DNA of 64,000 bases from Cordia subcordata (Eukaryota; Streptophyta; Magnoliopsida; Boraginales; Cordiaceae). The position numbers and the translations under genes are program-made. Under the pieces are notes generated by a model. It saw only the letters and a program-made list of their open reading frames with translations. It was not told the origin of the DNA and ran no database searches. The stretch's first letter is position 1. Every line of letters starts with the position of its first letter. The DNA is taken from positions 1,385,501 through 1,449,500 of the forward strand of contig JAPTOF010000005.1 of the NCBI GenBank assembly GCA_028554755.1. Direction: 5' to 3'. Below are positions 1 through 12,690 of the stretch, piece by piece.

Positions 1-230
1 TGGCCTTGTTTGTGAGCGGGAACAAAGCTCGTGACAGTTTTTGCTTCATCAAAGGCCCCACGCTTCAAGAGGTTAGCTTTACATATTTTGCAAATACTAG
101 TTATGTTTTATATGTTCTTAAGCATGTTCTTATGTGTGTTATGTGCTTATTTTATTTTCCTAGCATGTTTTCTTAGTAGTATTTTTGAAAATATGGACTA
201 GAATAGACCACATGTAATATTATCGTTCCT
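1..230 (+). mobile_element. 5' LTR tail of a truncated Copia element
   Basis: This stretch matches 2517-2745, the end of the 3' LTR, over about 220 bases, including the shared stretch that starts at 'ggccttgtt' and the 'atatggacta' block near the end. It is directly followed by RNase H-type coding sequence. I read it as the end of the 5' LTR joined to the pol 3' end by a large internal deletion, because primer site, gag, protease and integrase are all missing. The start of the LTR lies outside the window. Confidence 0.75.
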
Positions 231-231
231 A

Positions 232-910
232 TAAAAGTATGAAGCGAATGCTTATGCTTTGGCAGTTGGAAGCCTCAAGTATGCCATGTTATGTACTAGA
301 CCAGATATCTGCTTTGCTGTTGGCTTGGTTTGTGGATATCAGTCAAACCCTGGACTGGTACATTGGGTCGTGGTTAAATATATATTCAAGTTCTTGCAAG
401 GAACTAAGGATTATGTGCTGGAATACTATACAGATGATCTAATGCCATTAGCCTATATAGACTTGAATTTCCAGTCCGACAGGAATTCCAGGATGTCTAC
501 TTCTAGATATGTTTTCACTCTATCAGGAGGAGCTATTTCGTGGAGAAGTGTGAAGCAAAATTGTATTGCTGACTCTACCATGGAGGTCAAGTGTGCAGCA
601 AGATCTGAGGTAGCGAAAGAGATAGTATGGATATGAAAGTTCCTTTTAGACCTAGAGGTTGTGCTGGCAGCTCACAGACCAATAAGGTGCTATTTCACAG
701 TGCAAAGATCCCAAGAATCACAAAAAAAGTAAACACATTGAATGGAAATATCTTTTGATCTGTAAGTTTATGCAGAGAGGAGATGTAATAGTTGAAAAGA
801 TAGCTTCAGCAGAAAACCTGGCAGACCCATTAACAAAGACTCTTCTAGAGAAAATATTTTCCACACATTTGGAGTCCATAGGTATTAGGTTGTGCAGAAG
901 CGATCTTTAG
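232..910 (+). pseudogene. Copia pol C-terminal fragment (RT end and RNase H)
   Basis: The conceptual translation has the Ty1/Copia hallmarks: AVGSLKYAMLCTRPDI at the end of the RT, YTDDLMPLAYIDLNF and STSRYVFTLSGGAISWRS in RNase H, then VEKIASAENLADPLTKTL close to the end. In the element this part would make the RNase H that degrades the RNA template during reverse transcription. A TGA at 634-636 breaks the frame where other family members have Arg or Lys, and a frame change follows before the KHIEWKY block. Everything upstream of the RT end is deleted. The final stop at 908-910 lies 14 bases before the 3' LTR, which is normal spacing for Copia. The fragment is dead. Confidence 0.85.
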
Positions 911-924
911 AACAAGTGGGAGAT
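911..924 (+). other. Polypurine tract of the Copia element
   Basis: The purine-rich aacaagtgggagat lies directly before the TGTTAGG start of the 3' LTR and directly after the pol stop. This is the place and composition of the plus-strand primer of a Copia element. Confidence 0.8.
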
Positions 925-2749
925 TGTTAGGATTAATATGCCCTAAAGCTCACTTGTACATGGCATTTTGGATGTTAAACTATGTATAATCTTTTTTGTT
1001 AAATGGCATTATGAGTTTCTTACATATTATCTCTGTTATGTTCTGTTGATGCATGTATAAAGGTCCTTTGACTTGAACTAATGATTTGGGTACGCAGTGA
1101 GGCTGGACGCCAGTAGGTCCAAGTTTAGATTTAGTCATGTCATATATTAAATCCATAACCGAATAGTAGTGTTGGGCACTCTACTGGGACAAGGTTATAT
1201 TGAGCAAGTCTTCTCTTTGCGGGTGATCTATCTAGGTCATTGGAGGTCTTTCCAAATTTGCCTTAATAGTACGTGTGTCACGTATTGGACAAGACCATTA
1301 TGAGTATGTTTTCTAGAGACGTACTATCAAAGAAAGAGAACAAGACACTCACTGCTACTAAATAATCATTGCTCTTAATCTCGAGTATATGTGGATGAAC
1401 TAATAAAGTTAAGGTTTGGTACTTTGATTCACTGTGGGTGAGATCTTACTTTATTAGGATCAACAGCCTTATGCATTGAGTGCTAAGTTCTAATTAACTG
1501 AAACATGCATATGCAATATGGAATCTATGTGCCTCCTTTGAAATTGTCCAAATTTATCATCCGAATCTAGATCTAGTGATACTACCTTTATAAGTGTATC
1601 GGTCATATGGCTTGAGGGTCGCTCTCAAGATCATAAGATTCCATGACCAAGGATGGTTGGCAATGTGACAATATCCCCAACAGAAATGATGTAGCTAAAG
1701 AGGTGACAGTACAATGGACACTGGCTTTAGCTATGGGTATACATAGAGGGACATTATGGTCAGTTATTTAATTAGTCAAAGACAGAGTTCACATTCTGTT
1801 GTGATAAGTTTCTGGGTAATAGTAATTATTCTTGGAGTGCAACTTTGATCTTATGGTGGAATAGATCAGAGTTAAAAATAATTATTATGTCACCTAGATC
1901 GGGCAAGGACATTTTTAATTATTTTTGGAAGCCAAGTTAATTGTGTCTTCTTGGTCCCTTCCCTAGTTGAAATGACTTTGAGAGAGTAATCTTGAAAGTG
2001 CAAATTCCATACTGTGGTAGTAGACTTATTGGGCCAAAGCTTGGAATTGGGTTTGGGCCTCCACATAGATTATAGACTATGTGTTGGGCTTAGATGGTAG
2101 GCTTGGCCCAAGTCTTCTAAGACAAGTGGACAACTTGAAAAAGACTACAAAGACAAGTTGGCAATTGCACAAGTCTTCCAAGACAAGTTGACAAGTTGCA
2201 TAAAGAAAATTACTACATCGAAATTTTCTCCCACATTGAAAGATTAGCAACTTTGGGTGCCAAGGTTCTCTCTATAAATAGACAAGACCCTACACCTTTT
2301 ATATAATCCACTTTGTAGTTAATTTCTTCCTCTTTGGTAAGAAAATACTACAACACATAGTACACACTTATTGTGTGATTTTTGCTTTAGTTTTCAAGAG
2401 CATATTACTTTGCTTCTTCCCACACAAGAGGATATTCTCTCAAGATAAGTCTCTTCAATCATAGGGAAGAAGACTAAGGAGTTGCCTATTGTGACACCCT
2501 TATAGTAAATTTTTGGTGGCCTTGTTCATGAGCAAAAACAAAGCTCGTGACAGTTATAGCTTGATCAAAGGCTCCACGCTTCAAGAGGTTAGCTTTATAT
2601 ATTTTGCAAATACTAGTTATGTTCTATATGTTCTTAAGCATGTTCTTGTGTGTGTTATGTGGATATATTGTTTTCCTAATATGTTTTCTTAGTTAAATTT
2701 TTTAAAATATGGACTAGGATACACCACAGTTAATAATATCGATCCTGCA
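925..2749 (+). mobile_element. 3' LTR of the Copia element
   Basis: The LTR starts with TG directly after the polypurine tract and ends near 2749 with CA, where similarity to the 5' LTR tail stops. At about 1.83 kb it is long for Copia. A TATA box lies at 2273-2280. No protein is encoded. The 5 bp target duplication cannot be tested because the left end of the element is outside the window. Confidence 0.8.
2273..2280 (+). promoter_or_regulatory. TATA box of the Copia LTR
   Basis: A TATAAATA motif follows a C/T-rich stretch, about 480 bases before the LTR end. It fits the U3/R boundary of an LTR promoter. Confidence 0.6.
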
Positions 2750-2753
2750 GGGA

Positions 2754-3230
2754 CATGCATATGCAATAGTAGATTCTATGTGCCCCCTTGGTTTGTATGT
2801 ATGATCATCTAAATTTAGATCTAGTGGTATAACCTTTCAAAGGTATATTGGTCATTTAACTTGTGGGTCGCTCCCGAGATCAAGAGTAATTTGACCAGAA
2901 GATGATTGATATCTTGGACAAGTTATTCCAAGGTTTAGAGGTAGTTAAGGAGGTGATGGTGCAGACAAATGACCGACCTTGACTATGGGGGTACATAGAG
3001 GGCCATTTTGGTCATTTTGCTTAGTAGGTCAAAGAGAAAGGTCACTCGTTGTTGTGACAAGCTTCTGGCATCCAGTAATTATCCTAGGAGTGCGGCTTTA
3101 GTCTTGTGGGGAAATAGACTAAGGTCAAAATGGTCATTATATCGCCTGAGAGGAGGCAATGGATTTTTGGTCATTTTGGGAGCCAAGGGTAGTTATGTCT
3201 TTTGGTCTCTCTACTAGCTGGATATTGTTT
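2754..3230 (+). repeat. Second, diverged copy of the Copia LTR middle
   Basis: The segment starts with 'gacatgcatatgcaat' and runs parallel to 1503-1975 of the neighbouring LTR, with shared blocks such as 'tacatagagg' and the end block 'tctct(a)ctagctgg'. It is clearly diverged. It is either the remainder of an older related LTR into which the Copia element inserted or an internal duplication. It does not belong to the reading frame at 3008-3217, which is chance. Confidence 0.65.
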
Positions 3231-3395
3231 TAAGCATGAGAAGTCTATTCTTGAATATTTTCTTATTGGTCGATTGCTAAAAATGTGTTTTCATAAGAGT
3301 TCTAATTGCATTAGGATTCTTGGGAATAGGAAATAAGATTTGTTTTTAATTCTTATTGGTCCAAGTTTTAATGTAGATAATTGGAATGTGTCTTA

Positions 3396-3410
3396 TGTTG
3401 TGTTTGTTAT
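3396..3410 (+). repeat. Left terminal inverted repeat of the Harbinger element
   Basis: TGTTGTGTTTGTTAT is the inverse of 9547-9561 with one mismatch, and TTA stands directly outside. Confidence 0.8.
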
Positions 3411-3530
3411 ATGCTTATCTTAAATCTTAAATCTTATAAGATCTTATCTTATAATATCTTAAAAGATATCTTATAAGAAATAAGCATCTTATTAATAAGA
3501 TTGTTTGGTATGGCACCAATCTTAAATCCT
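3411..3530 (+). repeat. Left subterminal ATCTTATAAGAT-type repeats
   Basis: Short palindromic units of the kind 'atcttataagat' are repeated several times. The same units are found at 9390-9546 inside the other end, so they are probably the subterminal transposase binding region. Confidence 0.6.
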
Positions 3531-3725
3531 TAAATAAATATACTTGACAATAATGCCCTTTGGGTCAAAACTCATGGTATATTATTGTTAGATGTTAAAA
3601 CTCTTATAGCTTATATACTCAAATTGTTCAAAACTTTTTGCAACTTTTTTTTGGAAGGTTGCAAGTCATCTAAAATACTCGTATTAGTCAAAACTTTTGT
3701 ATCTCATTTAACATATTCGTATTTA

Positions 3726-4196
3726 GAGGGTGTTTGGTTTGGCTTTTTTTCTGGTCAAACCTGCTTAAAGCCTAATTTAAGCTAATAGAAGTGTTTGTTT
3801 TAATTAAAAATGTGCTTTTTTTAAATAGCTTTAAGTAGAAAATAAAAAACTCCTCAACCCCAGCTTTTGCTTTTTATGGCTTTAAGCACGTTGAAAAAAA
3901 GCAAGTTTGACCAAATCATTTACTATCTTATCCTTACCTTTTTATTTTTATTACTAAAATATCTTCACTCTTTTATCTTATACTTACCTTTTTAAATTAT
4001 ATTTTAATGTCCTTAATAGTTATTTTAACTATATAACTTACTTTTCAACCCACTTTAATCAAACATGTAAATACTTATTTTTATGACTACAACTTTTATT
4101 CAAACACGTAACTACTTAAAGTTGACAATAAAAAAAAGTCACTTAAAGCTAGAAGTGCTTTAAGTAGCTTTTTTATAAGCCAATCCAAACACCCTC
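3726..4196. mobile_element. Tourist-like MITE nested in the Harbinger element
   Basis: A 471-base element starts with GAGGGTGTTTGGTTTGGC and ends with the near-perfect inverse complement (one mismatch in 18). TTA target duplications lie at 3723-3725 and 4197-4199. It has no coding potential. The GGGTGTTTGG start and TTA duplication are typical of PIF/Harbinger-derived MITEs. Confidence 0.85.
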
Positions 4197-4199
4197 TTA

Positions 4200-4645
4200 G
4201 TTATATGCTAAAATTAAGAAATTACAAAAATTAACAAATTAAAATAAAAAAACTGCTAGATGTTAAAAGTTTACCATTAAAATGAAAAAAAAATTATTTA
4301 GTGATAAATAAATTGCAAAAATAAAATATAGAAGAAATATAAATAAGATAAAAATTCAAAGATCAACAAACTAATTTTGTTTTGTTATAATACCCTCAAT
4401 TCTTTTAGTCATAACTCATTGTATATTATTAATTTTATGATTACAATGAAAAAAATTAATCATTTAATGACAAATAAATTGTAAAAAATAAAATATACAA
4501 AAAAATTAATTATTTAATGACAAATAAATTATAAAAAATAAAATATACATAAAATATTAATAAATTAAAATATTAATCTTGTTTGTCATTGTACATAACA
4601 GAAACATTGTTTTAATATAAAATTTTACAATATAAATTCCTTTCC
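4200..4645. other. AT-rich spacer at the 3' side of the transposase
   Basis: Very AT-rich sequence with a roughly repeated 'aattaatcatttaatgacaaataaattg' kind of unit near 4455-4540. I see no gene. Confidence 0.5.
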
Positions 4646-6072
4646 TTACCAAATATTAATACACATTCCATCTCGAGTATGATCCATCTCCCCTTGTCTC
4701 GAATTTGTACTAGTACTTCCAATGCTTGTGCTTTCTGTGCCAATATCATTATCCCTCTCAACAACAACTTCCTCAAAAAATATATCATCTAAATTTTGAC
4801 GGTGAATATAATTGTGAAGGGCGATTGTTGCTGAGACCAATTTCACTTGTGTATCCCAATTATACCCACAACACATTGTTTTCATGATCTGAAATATATT
4901 CTTCCATACTCCAAATGTTCTCTCTATTACACTCAATGAAGAATGACAACAATTGAATAACTCTTTTGGATTTTGGAGGACTTGATGTTTATAGTCTTGC
5001 AAATGATACCTCTCATTTTTGTACGAAGCAAGGAATCCTTTCATATTTGGATATCCAGAATCCACTAAATAAAATTGATCTATGTGACAAATAAAAAATT
5101 AGAAAAGAATAAGATTAAGAAAATAAATGATTTTCTTTTTTATAATAAATAAAAAACTGCATGTTTTATAATAATAATAATAAAAAACTAACCTCCAACA
5201 GGCATCTTGAATTTTTTTGTTTCATCGTGAATCATATCGAGAAAGATACGAGTATCTTGCGCTGAACCCTCCCAACCAACCATACAATATGTGAAACACA
5301 TAAAAATTGCAAGCTGCCATGACATTTTGAGTTAGGTATCCTTTTCTTCCATAAAATAGATATCTCATGTCAGGTGATAAAACAACTTCAACATGTGTTC
5401 CAGCTATTGCACCTATGCAATGCTACAAAAAAAAAAAAAGGAATTAAACGAAGAAAAATATTATAAATATAATCTTAACAATAAAGTAAAACTAACCTGA
5501 AAATGTGGATGATACTCTGAATTGTTATATATATATGGATGGATCCCTTCCACATCTTCCTATTTGATATTACGAATCGACATGTTTACCAAAGCATCCA
5601 AAATCTCATGAAAATGATTATGAATAGTTTCTCCAGATTGTTGGAACCTTTCTTGAGCTGCTCTACTGCTTTGACTTTGCTCAACAATATATAAGAATAT
5701 AGCAAGTTTCTCCTCAATTCTTACATTTTTACTACATGATACTCCATATTCATTTTTCAATAGTTCACATAAATTCAACAAATTAATCCTATTCATTCAA
5801 ATATTTTGATAGCACCTATCAGTTTTCGATGTATCATTTAAGAGTTCTTGAATCCATGGCCAGCCTCTTAAAATAGAAGTCCGACAAGGAACCTTTCCAA
5901 CACGTCTATCAGTAGCATGCACTTGATGAAGATAAAAGATAGTTCCTGCTAACAATAATCTTCTTCTATTATTTTCCACACCTTTGTCATAATCATCATC
6001 ACCATACATTTCAACACCAGAGGTAAAATCATTGATCACAAAACTATTTTCTACCATTAAACCTGTAAACAT
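4646..6072 (-). pseudogene. PIF/Harbinger transposase, broken
   Basis: The order on the minus strand follows the family: N-terminal part (6072-5560, with the EEKLAIFLYIV and QERFQQSGETI blocks), an exon with HCIGAIAGTHVEVVLSPDMR and GYLTQNVMAACNF (about 5420-5330), then VDSGYPNMKGFLASYK and HSSLSVIERTFGV in 5065-4646. Two introns are suggested by donor/acceptor-like sites near 5497/5423 and 5189/5079. Of the catalytic triad, the second Asp (VDSGYPN) and the Glu (VIERTFG, 45 residues later) are present, but the first Asp has become Ala (GAIAGTH in place of GAIDGTH). TGA at 5797-5799, TAG at 5560-5562 and a frame change near 5310 confirm that it is inactive. Confidence 0.85.
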
Positions 6073-6333
6073 TTAAATGACACATATATCATAAATTTGA
6101 TTTATCAAAAAATTTTAAATTAAAAATTCAGTAGTGTGAGATAATAGTATTCCAAAAAAGCTTATGAGGCCATAAGTAAAAGCAAAACAAATTTTTCCAA
6201 ACATTATAAGTAAAACCATTACAGTAGTTCACATAATTCATTAAACTATGAAAAGAAAATATGTTCAAAGCATTAAGTAAAAACGCTAAAGTAGTGTAGC
6301 ACAAAGCTATGGGGAAACACTTCACTCCCATTC

Positions 6334-7277
6334 TCACTCCCATTCAGACTTAAGAAATGATAATTGAAGATCTTCATCTTTCAAAGCCATGAAAGCCTCT
6401 CTCCATGGTGCATCAGCCATCTTACGTGCTCTAAACATTTGCATTTGTGATCCCCGTGCAACACCTGGAAGATTTTTCAATACTAATATTGCAGCTTCAA
6501 TGTCATTCTTGCACTGTTGCATGCAAGATGATGCCGAGGTGTTCTCAAACACAGATATGAACCGGTCAATGCTATTATTCATTGAAGACGTAGAACTATC
6601 TTTTGCTTGCTTCCTCCTTTTGACTCCTTTAGTCATATTACTGCTCCTACTACTTGTTGCCTTGTCATTTGTAGGTAATGTTAGGTCTTCAGAAACAAAA
6701 TTTTCTTCTACATCTGGGCCACCAATCTATGATTCTGCTGCTTGTTTGGAGACCATGCTTGGATGAGGTAAGCCCGAGTTGGGTGTATAAGCATGATCTC
6801 CTGTAGCAACAGTGCCACCAAACACACTCTTCCATCAAATCATAATGCTCTAGTCCCTTGTACTTGAATTTGCTATATCTTTTATCTTTTTGCAATAATA
6901 GACAATTATATTAAAATTTTTGAAATTAATAAACATTATAAGAAAACTATAATAAAATTTTTGAGGAGTTGTACATGTATTTTGTCACTCCACTAAGGTT
7001 TAGATGCAGAAATGGTACCGCTTGCTCCTTTCTAGCCAACTCCAGATGCCATTCTTTTCAATGTTTGGTAAAGCCTCCAATCATTTTTAAGTGCATCCTA
7101 GTGATTTCTAAATTTCTTTTGCGTGTATTCTTTCCCAGTTATCTCATGAAACTTCTTCCTAATATTCTCCCATGCAGCGATATTCAAAGATTTGGGTGAC
7201 TTTTTTACTTTTCTAATTTCTTCAACACAAAGCTCAAGAAATAATTTGTTGCTATCAGTATCCCAATGAGCTGACAT
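6334..7277 (-). pseudogene. Myb/SANT-like Harbinger ORF1, broken
   Basis: This is the DNA-binding partner that PIF/Harbinger transposases need. The start at 7275-7277 opens with MSAHWDTDSNKLFLELCVEE, and the trihelix-like domain continues through ITGKEYTQKKFRNH and, in another frame, KNDWRLYQTLKRMASGVG. The C-terminal part at 6636-6334 includes the NDIEAAILVLKNLPGVARGS block. A TAG replaces an expected Trp in the GVGWKGAS region, and at least two frame changes separate the blocks near 7100 and 6700. It lies upstream of the transposase on the same strand, the usual arrangement. Confidence 0.8.
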
Positions 7278-7627
7278 CTTACTATTTTTCTCCAAAAAAA
7301 AAAAACAGAAAAAAATCACTTATAAGATATTCACAAAGGAGAACAAAAACCCACTTATAACATATTCACAATCTAAATTTAAAAGAAAATATATAGCATA
7401 AGCATAGTCATTCAAATACACAAAAAAGATAAATGAAGGAAAGAAAATTGATTGACAGTATAATAAATTATTTTCATATGATAATATGCACCAACTTGGA
7501 GCAAAAGTAATACAAATTGCCCTTGATAGTTACTGATGTTGACGCAATGTGTAAAAGGACCCAAAGAATGTCCAACAACCTATTCCAAAAAAATAAAAGA
7601 ACAATAAGTTAGAACTGAAAAATGCAA

Positions 7628-7850
7628 TAGGGTAAGTCATCAAATTCATATTAGACTAATTAACCTAGAGAAGTCCAAGTAGAATCTCTATCTGGATCAT
7701 GCTAGTTGTCCAAATAATCTATAATATCACATATCATAATATATCATGCAACAGGGTAAGTCATCAAATTCACAAATCTTCATTGTTAGAATTCATACTA
7801 GTTGTCTAAATAATCTTTAATATCACATATCATAATATTATATCATTGTT
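7628..7850 (+). repeat. Imperfect duplication of about 115 bases
   Basis: 'agggtaagtcatcaaattca' occurs at about 7629 and 7750. Both copies are followed at similar distance by 'ctagttgtc(c/t)aaataatct' and 'aatatcacatatcataatat'. It is non-coding and lies within the Harbinger element. Confidence 0.6.
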
Positions 7851-8369
7851 TCTGATTTCTTTTGATATAAGTTGAATATATTTAGTCAAATCAAACCATG
7901 CACGGATCCCTTATTTCCCCCAACAACCTATGGTTATCATAGTTTATATGGATGATATATGGTGGGATTTTTTCAATATTGTCCTATCTAACCCTATGTT
8001 AAACCCTTATAGCTTATAAATGGTGTAATTTAAAGAGACAAGAAAGAGTTCCTAAAACCCATTGACCACTTAAGTGCTAGTGAAGAGATATGGGGATATT
8101 GACATTATAGGTTATCACAAAAAATGGTATACAGGATCAAAGGGAAGTCGCAGAGTCAAAATTTACTCAATTCAATGGTTATAACTATTATGTCAAAGTT
8201 TAGGAGAAGGAAAAAGTAATGCAATGCTCGTATGAAGCACTAAAACACTTTTGATACAATTAGAGAACCAAATTCCTATAATCTTGATCATATCTTGACC
8301 AATTACACTATTTTTCTGGCCTTAAATAGAGTTAAAAAACCATGAAAATGCAATTAGCTAACAAGTACG

Positions 8370-9389
<1,020 letters not shown>

Positions 9390-9546
9390 CTTGTCTTTAT
9401 CTTATAAGATTTAAGCAACAGACTTGTATCTTATTTCTTTTAGTTATAAAAATAAGATCTTATCATAAGAATCTTATTATAAGCCCCAAACAAACACTAC
9501 TTTTTAAAATAAGATCCTATTTCTTATAAGATCTTATGATAAGATC
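9390..9546 (+). repeat. Right subterminal ATCTTATAAGAT-type repeats
   Basis: Repeated 'cttataagat' and 'gatcttat' units, partly palindromic, mirror the left end at 3411-3530. Confidence 0.6.
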
Positions 9547-9561
9547 ATAACAAACACAGCA
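9547..9561 (-). repeat. Right terminal inverted repeat of the Harbinger element
   Basis: ATAACAAACACAGCA is the inverse of the left end with one mismatch, and is followed by the TTA duplication at 9562-9564. Confidence 0.8.
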
Positions 9562-9564
9562 TTA

Positions 9565-10607
9565 ATCTTTTTCCTAAAGCTTCTAGGTGTGCCAGATGTG
9601 ACTTTTGAGTAAGGTTTCCAAATTAGGATAGAGTTGCTATATTTTTACAAGAAAATTCAGATATCTTGAACTTCAAGTTTCCTATATATTAGAATATTCA
9701 ATTTGTCAAGTTGTCTTATAGGGAAGCATCCAAATTTGGAAAGAAGAAAGAAATAGCGGCCCCACGTATTCTAGAAGATTTGTTGGGATTTAAATTCTAG
9801 AAGATTAGGTCAAGAGTTGATTTTAATTTGAAACTCTTATCACCTAAAGATCTTTTACTTGAATTTAAGCTCCTCAAGATAAAGTCCTGGTCTACCTAGG
9901 AGTTCTATTACTAAGAGAACTCTTAAAGGGGGTCAACTAAGTCTGATAAAATGTAGAAGTTTTTGTACGTAATAAATATTAGAGATACATACATTATTGG
10001 AGAAGTTTAAAAAAGAAAGAATTCTCTTCTTCTCTTGATCGACCAAACAAAAATAGACTTCTACAATTCTAAAAACCAATTCTTTCACCAAGAATTTGGT
10101 TTTTGTTTATTGATAACATCTCCCTAGTCATCGTAAGGAAGATCAAAAGGTTTTTGGGTCATTCTTATAGAGGTGTTTGGAGAGAAAAACACAAGAGGAC
10201 AAAAACTATCTTTTCCCGTCACAACCTGTGCAATCTCAAATCCGAGCTTGATCGGGTGTCCATCACTTATTAGATGATTCTAAAATTTTAGGAGGATGTT
10301 CTAATCTTCCAAGGATTCAAATCCTATAGTTGGATTGTCGATCAGAGGTCTAGAAGGCAGTCTAATAATCAATAAAAATTTTTGATCATTTTTCTGCTCC
10401 AAGAGGTAAATTTGTTCTAACAATTTTACTTTGTGTTCTTGTTTATTCTATGCATGTGTGGTATTATTGTATGCAAGTATTTATTTTTTGCTGTGCCTAG
10501 GGTTAATAATTTAAATATTCACCTAGGGTTAGTCTTGCATGCTCCATTTGATCCTTTAAATTCTTTTTTCATAATTTGAATTATCATTGTTATTTTAATA
10601 TTATCTC
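9565..10607. other. Unassigned host DNA, LTR-like in style
   Basis: No gene is seen. Phrases such as 'agaggtgtttggagag' and 'cctagggttagtcttgcatgc' are of a style met in plant LTR ends. There is no partner copy in the window, so I leave it unclassified. Confidence 0.3.
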
Positions 10608-10970
10608 TTCTAATTTTATAGATGTTCTTAAAGAAATGGTCAGGGTTAGTGATGTCAATGAGTCATCTTGTGAACAAAGTGCTTCAAAAAGGATTGAGTT
10701 GGAGATCCAGGATAACAAGCCTTCTTATCTTCATCCTTACTTTCTATCACATGTTCTGGCATAAATGCATGCTTTAATATTTTTTTTGAATTTTTGTTTG
10801 TTGGATTACTAAATTACTTTTCTATTTTGTCTTCCTTTTTTCTTCCCTATAGAGATTCAAGGATTCATTGTACTTTGTGGGGACGTTTTGCGTATCAAGT
10901 TATGTCTTATTTAAGAAATCCTGCACTAGGACCTATTGTTTTAGTTCTTCTTACAACCAAATGAAGATTT
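10608..10970 (+). pseudogene. Replication protein A / DUF223 OB-fold exon pair, broken
   Basis: After a splice-acceptor-like 'aattttatag' ending at 10621, the frame reads VLKEMVRVSDVNESSCEQSA and KRIELEIQDNK. After about 130 bases and a second acceptor-like 'tcttccctatag', another frame reads DSRIHCTLWGRFAYQVMSYL and NPALGPIVLVLLTTK, then TGA. This is the order of an OB fold in RPA 70 kDa-like proteins of plants (a DV..V..V.. strand, ..I.LEIQD, then RI.CTLWG...Y and GPIVLVL), which bind single-stranded DNA. The donor site between the two exons is not recognisable and the end is broken. It may be a relic of a host gene or of the RPA gene of a Helitron. Confidence 0.55.
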
Positions 10971-11814
10971 ATAATGGTTATTGATTCGACAAAAAATCAG
11001 ATGAAGTGATGATGGCCTTCTTTTTTGGCGACGTAGGACCTGCAAGGCAAGGCTTCACGTTGGTGGGGGTCCAGCCTTAGCCCCTCCGAAAATCAAGTTA
11101 GTATATATTCATTAATTGTATGTATTATAGAGGAAGAGAGGGGAGAAAAAGAGAGAGAGAGAGAGAGAACAGAGAGATCTTGTATATCTTTCCTAGCCTC
11201 TCCTTTTTTTTTTTGATGAAATGACTTACCTTTTTTGTTTATGTGCTTAGGGCTATTTATAAAGTGTCCCCTTGGACATGTGGTCTTCTTGATAATTATT
11301 GGGTTGTAAATCCATTATTGGTTTGGGTTGGGGAAAAGCATAGCCCAATCCCTATTATTAGCCCCTTTGTTATAGCTATTCGTGGAGCTTAGCTAGGTTG
11401 CGTGTGACTAAACTCATATTTCTAACTGTTTGATCTCTTACATGATTATCTTCTTTGATTTTTTACTACTGATGGTAAAATGTTTGATCCATATTTCTAG
11501 TAAAAATTACCTGTCAGGGATTTTGCCAAAGTTTTCTTTGTTTCATAATTCTGAGCCTTTATTTCTTATAGTTTGTTTGTAGACTAAGATCGTGTCAGAA
11601 ATAGGTTTGGACTAGAAGCCTCTAATATGATCTAACTTGAAAGTTTTAGTCATATCTGAGCCATGAATTTCTTCCATTATGAAGTGCACATACTGATGAG
11701 AGTATTTTTTAGTTTTTTTTTTATTGGCTATGGACTCAAGGCTTTGAATTTTAGTAATCCATGTAGCTAAGAGATATTTTCTTTGAGTAATGTGCTTTTC
11801 TTCAATAGTATTGG
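10971..11814. other. Unassigned host DNA with a GA microsatellite
   Basis: (GA) units run at about 11150-11168, directly after a purine-rich stretch. 'ggctatttataaag' near 11250 may be an old TATA-type sequence. No coding potential is seen. Confidence 0.35.
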
Positions 11815-12276
11815 TGTGACTTTTTTAAGTGCAAGCTTTAAAGACCCACAAGCGCATAGATCAGTGTAACAGAATATGTGCGAGAACGGGTGTCAAACCA
11901 CAGGGAGACTAGTTAGTAGGGTGGATTCTGTGCTCTTGTGTCCTAGAGGTGCTGAAAAGAAATCCTATACTAAGCATATTTTTGGGATTTTGAATTAAAG
12001 AGAGCCCAAGAGTAAGCAAATAAAACTACCCTATAAGAATGGAAATCGGGGAAACAAGCTAATCTAGAGCGAACTTAGAAAAGCAAAGGTGTTAGGGTGA
12101 CTTTGACTTAATGATGGGTGACTCTATACTTAGATGTTATGGGATTAAAGGATGATGGCTTACTATGGTGATTGCTCTTAGCTAGGTTGCTAATTAGTGT
12201 CTTAATTTCCCCTAGGACTCGGTGCAGGTTTGTCCCTAGGTGGCGCCTCTTACAGCTACAACATGGTCCTTGTGGC
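11815..12276 (-). mobile_element. Athila-type LTR fragment (R-U5 end)
   Basis: It matches the left part of the minus-strand LTRs at 32946 and 62266: 'agtgcaagctttaaagaccc', the 'ccacagggag' block, 'attttgaattaaagagagc', and 'cccctaggactcggtgcagg' followed by the 'gcgcctcttacagct' block. Similarity stops near 12276. It is a truncated old copy without target duplication. Confidence 0.65.
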
Positions 12277-12685
12277 ATAATTTTCTGTAAACTCTATTGG
12301 TTCTTGATTTTTCATGTTCATTTGTCTTGGTACAAGGTTTCTTGATAGTCCTATAGTCTCATTGGGACTTAATTTCAAATTTCTTCTTTGCTAGCATCTT
12401 CTAAGTTACTTCTAATTTTATTTCTTCAAAGGGTTCCTTTATTTGATATATGTCCCCATTCTCTTTGTTTATCTAAGACAGGAGAAAGCTATATGACATA
12501 AGTTCAGAAACTTATTCCATGTAAATGTTAGACACTTATGGGGCTCGGGAATTTAATAAAGTGCTACGTCTCTCTAATGGAGAGTGTAGTAGATCTGAAA
12601 TGGTTAAAGAAATACTTCTTGCATGCTTTCATAATTACCTAAGGATTGCAAGTACATAATTCCCAGGGAAAAAAGGGTATGCTCT
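12277..12685. other. Unassigned host DNA left of the nest
   Basis: I see no gene or repeat partner. The sequence resumes at 57382 on the other side of the nest. Confidence 0.35.
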
Positions 12686-12690
12686 GTAAT

